Positions 10,099 to 18,705 of a stretch of 64,000 nucleotides of DNA are shown here, in pieces; positions within the stretch are counted from its first letter, which is position 1, and every line of letters begins with the position of its first letter. Origin of the DNA: Jiangella anatolica. Its GTDB lineage: Bacteria > Actinomycetota > Actinomycetes > Jiangellales > Jiangellaceae. A program made the translations under genes and the position numbers. The notes under the pieces are model-generated. The model was not told where the DNA came from. It did no database searches and worked only from the letters and a program-made list of their open reading frames with translations. The stretch spans positions 1-64,000 of the forward strand of contig NZ_POTW01000015.1 of NCBI RefSeq assembly GCF_003236295.1. The letters are read 5' to 3'.

Positions 10099-12341
10099 TC
10101 CGCCGTCGCCGCCGCGGCGGCGGCCCGCTGGCGCAGAACCTGCCAGGCCGGCAGCAGCGTCGCCGTCAGCGTGAGGCCGAGCGCGACCGCCACCACGGCG
10201 AGGTAGATCAGCGGCGACCCCGACGGCGTCAGCTGGTCGGCCCGGGCCAGGCTGAACGGCACCAGTGTCGCGACCGACGCCAGCGTGCCGAGCACGATCC
10301 CGACCGCCGCCACCAGCACACCCTCAGCGCTGACCATCCGCAGCACCTGGGCCCGCGTGGCGCCGGTGAGCCGCTGCAGCCCGAACTCGCGCCGTCGCGC
10401 CCCTGTGCTGGCCGACAGCACGTTGATCACCGAGATCGCGGCGTAGGCGACGATCATCAGCACGATGGTGTAGTTGGCGAACGCGAGCGTGCGCTGCTGG
10501 TCGCCGTAGTCGTCGAACAGCGCCGCACGGTCGGCGACGGCCAGCCCGGGCGTCGCCGCCGCCAGCTCCCGCAGCTGCGACACGACGGAGGACGCGGCGC
10601 CGTCCTCCGCGGCCACCAGGATCTCGTGCACCCCGCCCGACGTCGTGTGCGGCGCCAGCAGGTCGGCCGGAAGCAGCAGCGTGTCGTAGTCGTCGGCGGC
10701 GTCGAAGGTCGCCACCACCCGCAGCGTCGCCGCCGCGCCGTCGCCGAGCCGCATCGTCAGCTCGTCGCCGAGACCCACGCCGAGCGAGCGCGCGTGCTCC
10801 GCGTCCAACGCGACGGTGTCGCCCGTCAGGCCGGAGAGCGCGCCGTCCACGACCGTGACCGGCGTGGTCGCGGCCGCACCGGCCGCCGTCACGCCCTGCA
10901 GCGTCCAGCCCTCGTCGCTCTGCGCGGCGTCGTGCGGCGCCTCGACGAAGCCGGCGCTGCGGACCAGTTCCGACGCGCCCGCGACGCCGGGCAGCCCGGC
11001 GATCCGGGCCGCCAGCTCCGCGTCGGCCGGGTCCGACGTCGTCACGACGGCGTCGGCGACCAGCCCGGCGGCGAACGACTCGCGGTTGACCGCCTCCTCG
11101 GTCGACTGCAGGTAGAGCGTGCCGGTCGCGATGCCGGTGAGCATGATGATCGGGGTGACGACGGCGGCCGTGCGGGCGCTGCGGCCGCGGGCGTTGAGCA
11201 CCGCCAGCTGTCCCGAGAAGCCGGCCACGGCGCGCACCGGCCACTGCAGCAGCGCGGTCAGGGCGCGGGTCAGCACGGGGCTGAGCAGCGCGAGCCCGAT
11301 CGCCCACAGGATCACCGCCGGCCCTGCCGTGCTGGACGTCAGTGGGCCGCTCATCACCGTCATCGTGACGACGGCCAGCGCCATGCCGCCGCCGAGGGCC
11401 AGCAGGCCGAACACCCAGCGCCACGCGCCCATCGTCCTGTTCTCCAGGGACGCCTCGGCCAGCGCCTGTGTGGGCCGGACGGCGGCCGCCCGGCGGCCCG
11501 CGACCAGCGCGCCGCCGATCGCCGCGATCAACGCCGCGCCGGCCGCCGTCACGACCGGGATCCAGCCCTGCCGGAACTCCACGCCGGCCGGGACGACACC
11601 GGCATCGGTCATCCGCTCGAACAGGAACCGGCCCAGGTAGTGGCCCGGGACCAGCGCGAGCGTGGTCGCGACCAGAGACAGCAGCAGCGTCTCGCCGAGC
11701 ACCATCCGCCGCAGCTGTCCCGGCGTCGCGCCGGTGGCCCGCAGCAGCGCCAGCTCGCGGCCACGCTGCTGGATGGAGAGGGCCAGCATCGACGCGACCC
11801 CGAACATCGAGACCATGATCGCCCAGCCGCCGAACACGCCGGCCAGCGAGATGAGGTCCACGCTGCTGGCCAGCGCCTCCGGCAGCTCGGCGAGGCCGCG
11901 GTCGTCGCCGGTGAGCGTCGTCGTGGCGGTGCCGTCGAGCGCGGCGTCGATGCGCTCGCGCAGCTCGCCGGCGCCCACTCCCGGCGCGGCGGTCACCGCG
12001 ATCGCGTCGACGGTGCCGGCCGGCGCCGGCGCGTCCAGGACGTGTCCTTCGGCAGTGGCGACGCCGTCGACCGCGGCCACCGTCGCGACCAGGTCGTCGT
12101 CGACGCGCACTCGCTCGGACAGCACGGTGGACTCGTCCGTGCCGGGGATGTCGTAGCGCTGCTCCCCCGCGACGACGACGTCGGCGCCGGCCAGCTGCCG
12201 CGGCGGGACCGCCGTCCGGATGCCGGTCTCCATCAGCCCGCCGCAGGCCATCACCATCGCCGCGCCGAGCACCATCGCCACGAACGCCGCCACGAAGGCG
12301 CCCTTGCGGTACCGCAGGGTCCGCACCGCCAGACCGAGCAT
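10095..12341 (-). CDS. FtsX/MacB-type ABC transporter permease
   Basis: A 748-residue membrane protein with the duplicated FtsX-like layout. It has an N-terminal helix (about residues 15-35) followed by an extracellular domain, and a first group of three to four helices (about 165-285) containing LLRATGATPGQLRRMVLGE. A central pair of helices and a second extracellular domain follow, then a last helix group from about 620 with RREFGLQRLTGATRAQVL. The repeated LLRATGAT and LQRLTGAT segments are the usual coupling helices that contact the ATPase. Such permeases export lipids, peptides or drugs or act mechanically. No ATP-binding gene lies next to it, which is unusual because most such operons carry the ATPase immediately upstream. 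The start is ATG 12341 with GGGAGC upstream. Confidence 0.9.
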   Translation of the reverse strand: MLGLAVRTLRYRKGAFVAAFVAMVLGAAMVMACGGLMETGIRTAVPPRQLAGADVVVAGEQRYDIPGTDESTVLSERVRVDDDLVATVAAVDGVATAEGHVLDAPAPAGTVDAIAVTAAPGVGAGELRERIDAALDGTATTTLTGDDRGLAELPEALASSVDLISLAGVFGGWAIMVSMFGVASMLALSIQQRGRELALLRATGATPGQLRRMVLGETLLLSLVATTLALVPGHYLGRFLFERMTDAGVVPAGVEFRQGWIPVVTAAGAALIAAIGGALVAGRRAAAVRPTQALAEASLENRTMGAWRWVFGLLALGGGMALAVVTMTVMSGPLTSSTAGPAVILWAIGLALLSPVLTRALTALLQWPVRAVAGFSGQLAVLNARGRSARTAAVVTPIIMLTGIATGTLYLQSTEEAVNRESFAAGLVADAVVTTSDPADAELAARIAGLPGVAGASELVRSAGFVEAPHDAAQSDEGWTLQGVTAAGAAATTPVTVVDGALSGLTGDTVALDAEHARSLGVGLGDELTMRLGDGAAATLRVVATFDAADDYDTLLLPADLLAPHTTSGGVHEILVAAEDGAASSVVSQLRELAAATPGLAVADRAALFDDYGDQQRTLAFANYTIVLMIVAYAAISVINVLSASTGARRREFGLQRLTGATRAQVLRMVSAEGVLVAAVGIVLGTLASVATLVPFSLARADQLTPSGSPLIYLAVVAVALGLTLTATLLPAWQVLRQRAAAAAATAD

Positions 12342-12460
12342 CGGAAGCTCCCGAGAACGTGGCCGCGCCCGGTGCGCGACCTCGGCTTCCGACGCTACGG
12401 ACCGGGCGGCGCCGGCCCCATGGCGCTGACCGGCCGCTTCACCGGGGGGACAGCCCCACC

Positions 12461-13027
12461 TCAGGTCTTGCGGCGGGCCAGCCAGTCGGGCCGCAACAGG
12501 CCCATCACGACGGTGTCGACCCGCTCGCCGGCCCAGAGCAGCGAGTCGCGCAGCCGGCCCTCGACGACGAAGCCGGCCTTCTCGTAGGAGCGCTGCGCCC
12601 GCGGGTTGAACGCGTAGACCTCCAGGCCGACGCGGTGCACGCCGACCTCCTCGAACAGGTACGCCAGCATCAGCTCGATCGCCTCCGGGCCGATCCCGCG
12701 GCCCTGGTAGGCCGGCACGAGGTCGATGCGGAACCCGGCGGTCTCGTTGTCGGCGTCCACCTCGTTGACGGCCAGCCCGCCGGCGTACGAGCCGGATCCG
12801 GCGTCCTCGATCGCCCAGTCCAGCCGGTCGTCCTGGTCGGCGCGGCTGGCGCAGAACGCGTCGATCGCCTCGCGCGTGAACGTCTGGTGCGTGCCGGTGA
12901 GCCGCGCGGACTCGGCGTCGCGCAACGACTCGAACAGCGCCTGGGCGTGCTCCGGGCCGAGCGGGACCAGCCGGATCCGCTCGCCGGTGAGGGTGGGTGT
13001 GGTGGCCACGGCCGCTGCGTCGATCAC
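12461..13027 (-). CDS. GNAT acetyltransferase, RimJ/RimL type
   Basis: A 188-residue GNAT-fold acetyltransferase. It shows the RimJ/RimL beginning (LTGERIRLVPLGPEHAQALF), the acetyl-CoA loop YQGRGIGPEAIELML and the closing NPRAQRSYEKAGFVVEGRLR. Such enzymes N-acetylate ribosomal proteins, amino acids or small amines; the target is unknown. The start is GTG 13027 with TAGACA ending 6 bp upstream and no ribosome site, so probably leaderless. It is a monocistronic gene. Confidence 0.9.
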   Translation of the reverse strand: MIDAAAVATTPTLTGERIRLVPLGPEHAQALFESLRDAESARLTGTHQTFTREAIDAFCASRADQDDRLDWAIEDAGSGSYAGGLAVNEVDADNETAGFRIDLVPAYQGRGIGPEAIELMLAYLFEEVGVHRVGLEVYAFNPRAQRSYEKAGFVVEGRLRDSLLWAGERVDTVVMGLLRPDWLARRKT

Positions 13028-13083
13028 GGGCCCTGTCTACCGGCCCGCCGCCCGGCCCGGCAACGCGTTTACCCTGGAAAGGC

Positions 13084-13118
13084 GAAGGCCCCTCGGAGTA
13101 AGGGTCCGAGGGGCCTTC
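13084..13118. terminator. Hairpin, near-identical to the one at 17233
   Basis: GAAGGCCCCTCGGA pairs with TCCGAGGGGCCTTC around a loop containing GTAAGGG. It lies upstream of the GNAT start (on the far side from the gene) and about 440 bp beyond the end of the beta-helix gene, so which transcript it ends is unclear. The hairpin at 17233-17267 differs at only a few paired positions and has the same orientation and loop. Confidence 0.6.
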
Positions 13119-13476
13119 TCAGTCGACCAGAACCATCACGGCCGGATGAACCGGCCGGATGCTCGCCACCTCCGATGACGGCGGCTCGAACCGGGAACTC
13201 ACGGTTGCCCGTGGGTGCTCCACAGCCCTTCCGGTCTGCCGTCCGGCTCCGTCAGCCGCCCCGCTCATCGGTACGCGGTCCGCCGGGTTGCCCCAGCGTG
13301 GCGAACTGCCGTTCTCCGTCCGGCCCGCCCTCGACTACTTTCGATGCCATCGGGCCAGGTCACCCTGGCTTTCCGGCTCCGAACTCGTCGATGACGATGG
13401 AGCATTTCTAGTCCTCTGCCGCACCCCGCACAAGAGGTTCGGCGAACATTTCCGGGACTCTTGTTCGCCCACAGGA
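13119..13476. other. Non-coding stretch, nothing recognised
   Basis: Open frames exist on both strands here, but none resembles a known protein or has a convincing start. The only structure I see is a short inverted repeat, GGCGAACA at 13441-13448 with TGTTCGCC at 13462-13469. A T-loop-like GGTTCGAGC on the minus strand near 13190 does not fold into a tRNA. Confidence 0.5.
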
Positions 13477-13543
13477 CTGTCCACAAGAGGCTGAGCGTGA
13501 GCCATCGGTTACCCACACCCCTGTGCACAAAATCTGTGGACAA
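13477..13543. other. Cluster of four DnaA-box-like nonamers
   Basis: Within 67 bp lie CTGTCCACA (13477), TTACCCACA (13509), TTGTGCACA (complement of 13522-13530) and TTGTCCACA (complement of 13535-13543). The last is an exact match to the actinobacterial DnaA box; the others differ from TTGTCCACA or TTATCCACA by one base. The cluster ends 10 bp after the stop of the beta-helix gene. No replication genes are nearby, so this is more likely a DnaA-binding or titration site than the origin, if it is bound at all. Confidence 0.45.
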
Positions 13544-13553
13544 CTCGGCGAGA

Positions 13554-16500
13554 TCAACGCCGGTTCAATACGCGAGTCACGGCAGCGACGACGGTCGTGG
13601 CGAGCACCGCACCACAGAAGACCAGTCCGTAGGCCACGATCAGATCGCCGCCACGCGGGTCCCAGGCGCTGTCCTGGCCGAGACTCAGGATCGGGATCAG
13701 CAGGTCCAGCGTGTAGCCGAACGGGTTGAACGTCGGGTGCACGTTCACCTCGACCGGGTCCAGCTGCTTGCCCCAGAACCAGATCGTGCCGAACGCCAGC
13801 AGCCCGGCGAACCAGATCGCCGCCAGCCCCGGCCGGTAGCCGAAGCCGACGGTCAGGTCCTGCAGGTAGCCCCAGCCCTTCATCAGCAGCTGGCCGAACG
13901 ACGACGTGCCGAGCAGGTCGCGACGGTGCCGCAGCCGGGCCAGCAGGACGGTGCGCGCGGCGGCGTCGTCGCCGGAGCGGCGGTAGTGGTTGGCCAGTTG
14001 CTCGTACACCTGGTGCTGGTAGCCGGTCGGGTCGCGACGAAGCCAGGCCAGCGCGGTCTCGACGTCGGCGTCGCCTGGATCGTCGAAGGTCAGGCCCGAC
14101 AACATCACCATCGACGTGTCGGTGGGGTCCATCACCAGCGTGCGGACGACGGAGTCGCGCAGGTCGACGGCGATCTCGCCGGCCGGCAGCTCGACGGTGC
14201 CGGCCTGCAGCTCGGACAGGTCGATCAGCGCGCGGCCGCCCCGCGGCGTCGTCGGCGCGACGTTCAGGTCGTTCATCAGCACCCGCCGGGCCACCTCGGC
14301 CTCGTGCAGGCTGACCAGCGGCCGCACCTGCTCGGTGGCGACCGGCGCCGCACCGTCGGTGTCGCCCTGGCTGATGAACAGCTGCTCACACGACAGCTCG
14401 CCGATGTGCACCCGGTCCAGCCGCACCTCGCCGACGATGGTCAGCGGGCCGTTGCCGGTGGAGCGCCGCGAGCCCAGCTCCACCGCGCCGGACACCCGCA
14501 GGTTGGGCGCGAACACCGCGGTGCGGCCCGGGTTCGTCAGGGTGGTCCGGCCGCGGAGCAACAGGCGGCCGGCCAGCACGGCCTCGCCGAGCGAGAGCTG
14601 CCCGGTCAGCTCGACGTCGCGGCACTCCAGGTTGCCCTCGACGCGCAGGCCGGACGCCGCCACCATCTCGCCGACCGGCACCCGGCCGTCGTCACGCTCG
14701 CCGATCTCGCCACGCAGCGCCGTCAGCAGGACGCTGAAGCCGACCTCGGCCCGGCGCAGCGCCAGGCCACCGGTCAGCTCCGCGTCGCGGACGACGAGCG
14801 AGCCGCCGACCGCGGCCTGAGCGGCGTCGACGGCGAACCGGCCCGGGTGGCGGTAGCGGCCGCCGTCGACGACCAGGTCGCCGCCGACCCGCGACCGCGC
14901 CACGACGACCGCGCCGTCGACGTCGAGCCCGGTCAGCCGGAACACCCCGCACGTGACGTCCGGCAGCAGCAGTGCCGTCTGCCCGTGTGCGGCGAACTCC
15001 GCGTTGCGCAGGCTCATCCCGGCCGAGAACGTCGACCCGGTCAGCCGCAGCGCGCCGCGGAACACCCCGCCGTCGACGAGGAAGTCGTCGGACACCGCCT
15101 GGATGGCGCTGAACGCGATCGGACCGTCGGCGGAACCGACGCCGTGCCCGGCCAGCGTCGCCCCGCTGAGCACGAACCGGCGACGCACGTGCGCCTGGTC
15201 GAAGGAGACGGTGCCCTCGATCTCGGCGGACTCGAACGACACCTTGCCGCCGACCTGTATGCCCGTGCAGTCGATCGCCCGGTGGTCGGGCCGGCGCAGC
15301 ACCGCGCCGTCCAGCACGAGGTCGCCGCCGACCTTGCCGTCGCGCATGACGACGCCGCCGTCGGACCAGAAGCCGCCCAGGTCGGACGAGTACGGGTCGT
15401 CGCCGATGATGAGGTCGCCGCGGACCTCGATGCGCGGCGCGATCAGCGCGTTGCCGTCGGGGTTGTAGACCTGTGCGCCGGTGAGCACGAGGCTGTCGAC
15501 GACCGCCGCGGTCAGCCGGACGGCGCCGTCGCAGACCATGCCGCGCGCGGTCAGCCGGCCGTCGACCCGCAGGCCGATCGCGTCGACCCCCATGCCGGAG
15601 GCCTCGATGTAGGCGCCGCGCAGCAGCACGTCGCTGCGGACCCGGGCCTGGAACAGCCGCAGCTGGCCCTGGACCCGGGCACCGTCCATGGCCAGACTCT
15701 TGCCGAGGTCGGCGTGGGCGAGGTCGATGTCGCCGCGGCAGCGGAACTGCCGGCCGAGCACCATCCGCTCGCCGATCACGGCCCGCGACGCGGCCAGCGC
15801 GCGGTGGCCGCCGTCGAGGTGGGCGCCGCTGAGGAACACCGCCGCGCCGACTCGGATGCTCTTGATGTTCAGCCCGCCCATGGCCGAGAGCCGCTCGAGG
15901 TTGAGGTCGCGCCGCACCGTCGCCGACTGCATGCTCAGCGCCCAGGAGTCGTCCGGGTTCGTGACCCGGGTGCCGACCAGCCGGACCGACGTCGCCTCCA
16001 TCTCGTCCAGCATCACCCGGCCGACCAGCCGGGCCCGGTCGGCCACCAGCGACCCGACCGCGGCGCCGATGCCGACCATCGCGTACCCGCCGGGATTGCT
16101 GATCTCGACGCCGCGCAGCGCGAGCGTGTCGCGGACGACGCCGCGCGGGATCAGCATCCGGCCGATGATGCGGGCGCCGTTCTCCGCCTCCAGCCGGTCG
16201 GCCTCGATGTCGCTGGCCACCAGCGCGTCGCCGCCCGGGTTGGCCAGCACCGCACCGTCGAACACGACACTGCCGGCCACCGTCGCGTGGCCCAGGTCGA
16301 AGGTGCCGCTGCAGCGCAGGCCGTGCGCCTGGATGCCGCCCGCGACCAGCCGCCGCCCGTCCAGCGCGACGCCGTGCCGGTTGCGCAGGACCGCGTCGGT
16401 GAGGTCGACCCGGCCGGACACCGTCGCGCCGGACAGCCCGATCGGGCCGCGCACCCGCGCGCCGACCAGGCCGAGCCCGCCGTCGATCCGCAGCCGCTCG

Positions 16501-17096
16501 GCGTCGATCGCCTTGCCCGATGTCGCGAACAGCCGGGCCCGGGTCAGCAGCAGGTCGCCGCCGACGCTGAGGTTGCGGGCGTGGAACAGCGTCGCCTGGC
16601 CCTGGAACCGGCTGTCCTCGAACGACGCCGACCGGTGCACATGGGTGTCGACCATGCTCACCGAGCCGACCAAGCACTCGCGCACGGCCAGCGCGTTCTG
16701 CACGTCGATGGACTCGGTGCGCAGGTCCGGCACCCGGCAGCGCACCAGCTCGACGCCGGCCGCCGTCAGCTCGGCCAGCATGAGCACGTCGTCGATCCAG
16801 CACATGTCCAGCCGCAGCGGCCGCTCGAGCCGCCCGTAGCGCAGCCGCAGGCCGCCGGTGATGCGCGCGCCGGTCAGCCGGACGGCCGCGCCCGGCACGC
16901 CGTCGCTGTCGCGGAGCAGTTCGTCGACGACGCGCGCGCGGACCGTGCGCGACTCGTCCCAGGCGTCGGCGGACTCGACGGAGCGCGGGTCGATGTCGCG
17001 CCCCAGGTCCGCCTCGCCGCCGCGCGCCACGGCCGACCGCAGCACGGACTCGGCCCGGCTGAGCCTGTCGCGCACCCTGCCTCCCGGTCCGGCCAT
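13554..17096 (-). CDS. Giant beta-helix membrane protein, uncharacterised
   Basis: About 1,180 residues. Residues about 60-1000 are a long series of roughly 20-residue units of the form hydrophobic-x-G/A-A-x-(I/V/L)-x-G-x-(L/V)-x-L, such as LTGARITGGLRLRYGRL and LDGAVLRRPDHRAI, which predicts a right-handed beta-helix of the pentapeptide/bactofilin kind. The C-terminal 180 residues hold a helical segment (YEQLANHYRRSGDDAAARTV) and two to three membrane helices (PGLAAIWFAGLLAFGTIWFW and a final GLVFCGAVLATTVVAAV). From memory, streptomycete relatives carry the misleading name membrane-associated oxidoreductase; no oxidoreductase motif is visible. ATG 17096 with AAGGGTGAG before it is preferred over TTG 17123. 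Function is unknown; a surface-facing or cytoplasmic scaffold is possible. Confidence 0.85.
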   Translation of the reverse strand: MAGPGGRVRDRLSRAESVLRSAVARGGEADLGRDIDPRSVESADAWDESRTVRARVVDELLRDSDGVPGAAVRLTGARITGGLRLRYGRLERPLRLDMCWIDDVLMLAELTAAGVELVRCRVPDLRTESIDVQNALAVRECLVGSVSMVDTHVHRSASFEDSRFQGQATLFHARNLSVGGDLLLTRARLFATSGKAIDAERLRIDGGLGLVGARVRGPIGLSGATVSGRVDLTDAVLRNRHGVALDGRRLVAGGIQAHGLRCSGTFDLGHATVAGSVVFDGAVLANPGGDALVASDIEADRLEAENGARIIGRMLIPRGVVRDTLALRGVEISNPGGYAMVGIGAAVGSLVADRARLVGRVMLDEMEATSVRLVGTRVTNPDDSWALSMQSATVRRDLNLERLSAMGGLNIKSIRVGAAVFLSGAHLDGGHRALAASRAVIGERMVLGRQFRCRGDIDLAHADLGKSLAMDGARVQGQLRLFQARVRSDVLLRGAYIEASGMGVDAIGLRVDGRLTARGMVCDGAVRLTAAVVDSLVLTGAQVYNPDGNALIAPRIEVRGDLIIGDDPYSSDLGGFWSDGGVVMRDGKVGGDLVLDGAVLRRPDHRAIDCTGIQVGGKVSFESAEIEGTVSFDQAHVRRRFVLSGATLAGHGVGSADGPIAFSAIQAVSDDFLVDGGVFRGALRLTGSTFSAGMSLRNAEFAAHGQTALLLPDVTCGVFRLTGLDVDGAVVVARSRVGGDLVVDGGRYRHPGRFAVDAAQAAVGGSLVVRDAELTGGLALRRAEVGFSVLLTALRGEIGERDDGRVPVGEMVAASGLRVEGNLECRDVELTGQLSLGEAVLAGRLLLRGRTTLTNPGRTAVFAPNLRVSGAVELGSRRSTGNGPLTIVGEVRLDRVHIGELSCEQLFISQGDTDGAAPVATEQVRPLVSLHEAEVARRVLMNDLNVAPTTPRGGRALIDLSELQAGTVELPAGEIAVDLRDSVVRTLVMDPTDTSMVMLSGLTFDDPGDADVETALAWLRRDPTGYQHQVYEQLANHYRRSGDDAAARTVLLARLRHRRDLLGTSSFGQLLMKGWGYLQDLTVGFGYRPGLAAIWFAGLLAFGTIWFWGKQLDPVEVNVHPTFNPFGYTLDLLIPILSLGQDSAWDPRGGDLIVAYGLVFCGAVLATTVVAAVTRVLNRR

Positions 17097-17232
17097 CTCA
17101 CCCTTGCCGTGCTCGCTGCTCAATGTAACGGGTGCGGCAAAGCGGTTGTATGCGGACGCACCAACTCGAACCGATCCCGCTGCTACGCCGTGTCGTTACG
17201 CGGTGTTCATCCACGGATGCGATAAGAATCGA

Positions 17233-17267
17233 GAAGACCCCTCGGGGTAAGGGTCCGAGGGGTCTTC
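17233..17267. terminator. Hairpin, twin of the one at 13084
   Basis: GAAGACCCCTCGG pairs with CCGAGGGGTCTTC around GGTAAGGGT. It is placed downstream of the META lipoprotein pair (minus strand) and upstream of the beta-helix gene, where it would end the lipoprotein transcript. The loop and right arm are nearly the same as in the hairpin at 13084-13118. Confidence 0.65.
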
Positions 17268-17319
17268 CACCTGCGCCGATTTCGGTACGAACGGGTCGAT
17301 AGGACCCGTGACCCACAGG

Positions 17320-17340
17320 TTGTGGATCAGTTGTGGACAG
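17320..17340. other. Two DnaA-box-like nonamers
   Basis: TGTGGATCA (17321-17329) and TGTGGACAG (17332-17340), each one base from the complement of a DnaA box, lie 11 bp apart in the same orientation. They lie between the lipoprotein stop and the hairpin at 17233, mirroring the cluster on the other side of the beta-helix gene. Confidence 0.35.
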
Positions 17341-17375
17341 CCGCGCCGAATCGTGACAACCAACGCTGCTCATTG

Positions 17376-18158
17376 TCAACCGGCGGCCGTCATCGCCTGC
17401 AATCCGAACCCGCTCGGCGCCTCCAGCGACAGCCGGTTGCTGGTGATCGAGTACCGGACCTCGCCGTCCAGCGCCGCCAGCACCGTCTGCTGGACGTAGC
17501 CGGCCGCCGCGTCGCAGGCCGCGTCCGTCACGGTGAGCCCGGTGACGGTGAGGGTGTCACCGTCGACCGCGACGGTGCCGCTGAGCTCGTTGCAGCCGGT
17601 GTGGCCGGTCAGCGCGTCGCCGTCGATACGCAGGAACGCGGTGATGCCGACCGGCACCGACGAGGCCGTCTGCCCGTCGGTGAGCCCGTCGACGTCCCAC
17701 CGGCGGCCGGTGAGCTCGGCCGGCGGCTCCAGCACGTCGCGGTCGATCAGCGACACCACCAGCTCGTCCGCCGTCAGCACCAGGGTGCCGTCGCCGGACA
17801 GCTCCCAGGACGGCTCCGCGCCGAGCAGGTCCATCAGCCAGCCGTCGGACTCCATGACCTCGGGCGGGCAGCCCATCTCTGTCATGCCGAGGTCGCCGGC
17901 GCCGCCGAGCCGGCCGTCGCTCAGGTCGACCGGGCCGTTGGCGCTGTTGCAGCCGGCGGTGGCCACCAGCCGCCCGTCGTCGGTGAACTGCAGGTTCAGC
18001 GGGCCGCCGCCGGGGATGCCGACGTCCTCGGTGGAGCGGAACGTCCGGCCGGCCAGCGCGCTGCTGGCACCGTCACCGTCGCCCGCGGCCGCGTCGCCGC
18101 AGGCGCCGAGGAGGAGCACGACGCCCAGCAGGCCCAGCCGTCCCGCCGGGCGTCGCAC
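17376..18158 (-). CDS. Lipoprotein with two META (HslJ-like) domains
   Basis: A 260-residue lipoprotein with signal and lipobox LLLGAC near residue 20. Two META domains follow, about residues 35-130 (TFRSTEDVGIPGGGP, TAGCNSANGP) and 145-255 (RWDVDGLTDG, HTGCNELSG). Each has the GCN motif that defines the family. META domains occur in heat-inducible HslJ and in secreted proteins of unknown role, possibly in envelope stress. The start is GTG 18158, one base after the TGA of the upstream single-META lipoprotein, so the two are very likely translationally coupled and work together. Confidence 0.88.
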   Translation of the reverse strand: MRRPAGRLGLLGVVLLLGACGDAAAGDGDGASSALAGRTFRSTEDVGIPGGGPLNLQFTDDGRLVATAGCNSANGPVDLSDGRLGGAGDLGMTEMGCPPEVMESDGWLMDLLGAEPSWELSGDGTLVLTADELVVSLIDRDVLEPPAELTGRRWDVDGLTDGQTASSVPVGITAFLRIDGDALTGHTGCNELSGTVAVDGDTLTVTGLTVTDAACDAAAGYVQQTVLAALDGEVRYSITSNRLSLEAPSGFGLQAMTAAG

Positions 18159-18159
18159 G

Positions 18160-18663
18160 TCAGAGTTCCGTCGACGGGGCGTCGGACGCCTGCAGCGTCA
18201 GCGAGTCGCCGTCGGCGTTCGTGATCGTCAGGGTGTCGCCGGCCACCTCGACGGTGGTCTCGCCGCGCAGCACCTGCAGCATCGAGCTGTCGATCTGGCC
18301 GAGGTCGCCGGAGCAGCCGCGGCGGGTGGAGATGAGCGGCTCGAAGGTGATGCCGGCGTCGCTCACCTCCGCGGCGCCGCTGAACCCGTTGCAGCCGGTG
18401 GAGCCGGTGACGTCGCCGTTCTCGTCGATCTCGAAGTAGGCCTGGGGGTCCGCGGGCCCGGCGACCGTGGCGCCGGCCGCCTGCAGCTCCTCGAGCACCC
18501 AGCGGCTGCCGACGATCGGCACGCCCGGCTCGGTGGAGCCGTCGGATCCGGAGGAGTCGCCGGGGACCGCGGTGGTGTCGTCGCCGCTGTCATTGCCGCC
18601 GCAGGCCGCCAGCAACGCGATGCCGGCCACGGCGGCGAGAGTTCCTAGTCGTCGCATGTCCAT
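18160..18663 (-). CDS. Lipoprotein with one META (HslJ-like) domain
   Basis: A 167-residue lipoprotein with lipobox LLAAC near residue 21, an acidic Ser/Asp/Gly linker to about residue 48, and one META domain (SRWVLEELQAAG, GSTGCNGFSG, TRRGCSGD). First gene of a two-gene operon with the double-META lipoprotein, separated from it by a single base. ATG 18663 and ATG 18657 are both possible starts; neither has a clear ribosome site. It is divergent from the acyl-CoA dehydrogenase and shares its 101-bp promoter region. Confidence 0.87.
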   Translation of the reverse strand: MDMRRLGTLAAVAGIALLAACGGNDSGDDTTAVPGDSSGSDGSTEPGVPIVGSRWVLEELQAAGATVAGPADPQAYFEIDENGDVTGSTGCNGFSGAAEVSDAGITFEPLISTRRGCSGDLGQIDSSMLQVLRGETTVEVAGDTLTITNADGDSLTLQASDAPSTEL

Positions 18664-18705
18664 GGGACGGATGTGAAGCGCCCGGCGTTCCTGGGTTGCG
18701 CGAAG

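Noticed and set aside
13185-13260. tRNA-like T-loop (GGTTCGAGC on the minus strand)
   Set aside because: The T-stem does not pair and no anticodon or acceptor stem can be drawn.
13159-13543. Two overlapping open frames of about 90-110 codons in the gap before the beta-helix gene
   Set aside because: No ribosome site, no recognisable similarity, and they overlap the DnaA-like nonamers and each other on opposite strands.
13477-13543. Chromosomal origin of replication
   Set aside because: No dnaA, dnaN, recF, gyrB or rpmH genes in the window, and too few boxes for an actinobacterial oriC.
13461-17225. A 1,254-codon open frame on the plus strand opposite the beta-helix gene
   Set aside because: It is antisense to a gene with clear repeat and membrane signals; its composition (Arg, Asp, Gln, Val) is the usual mirror of high-GC coding DNA.
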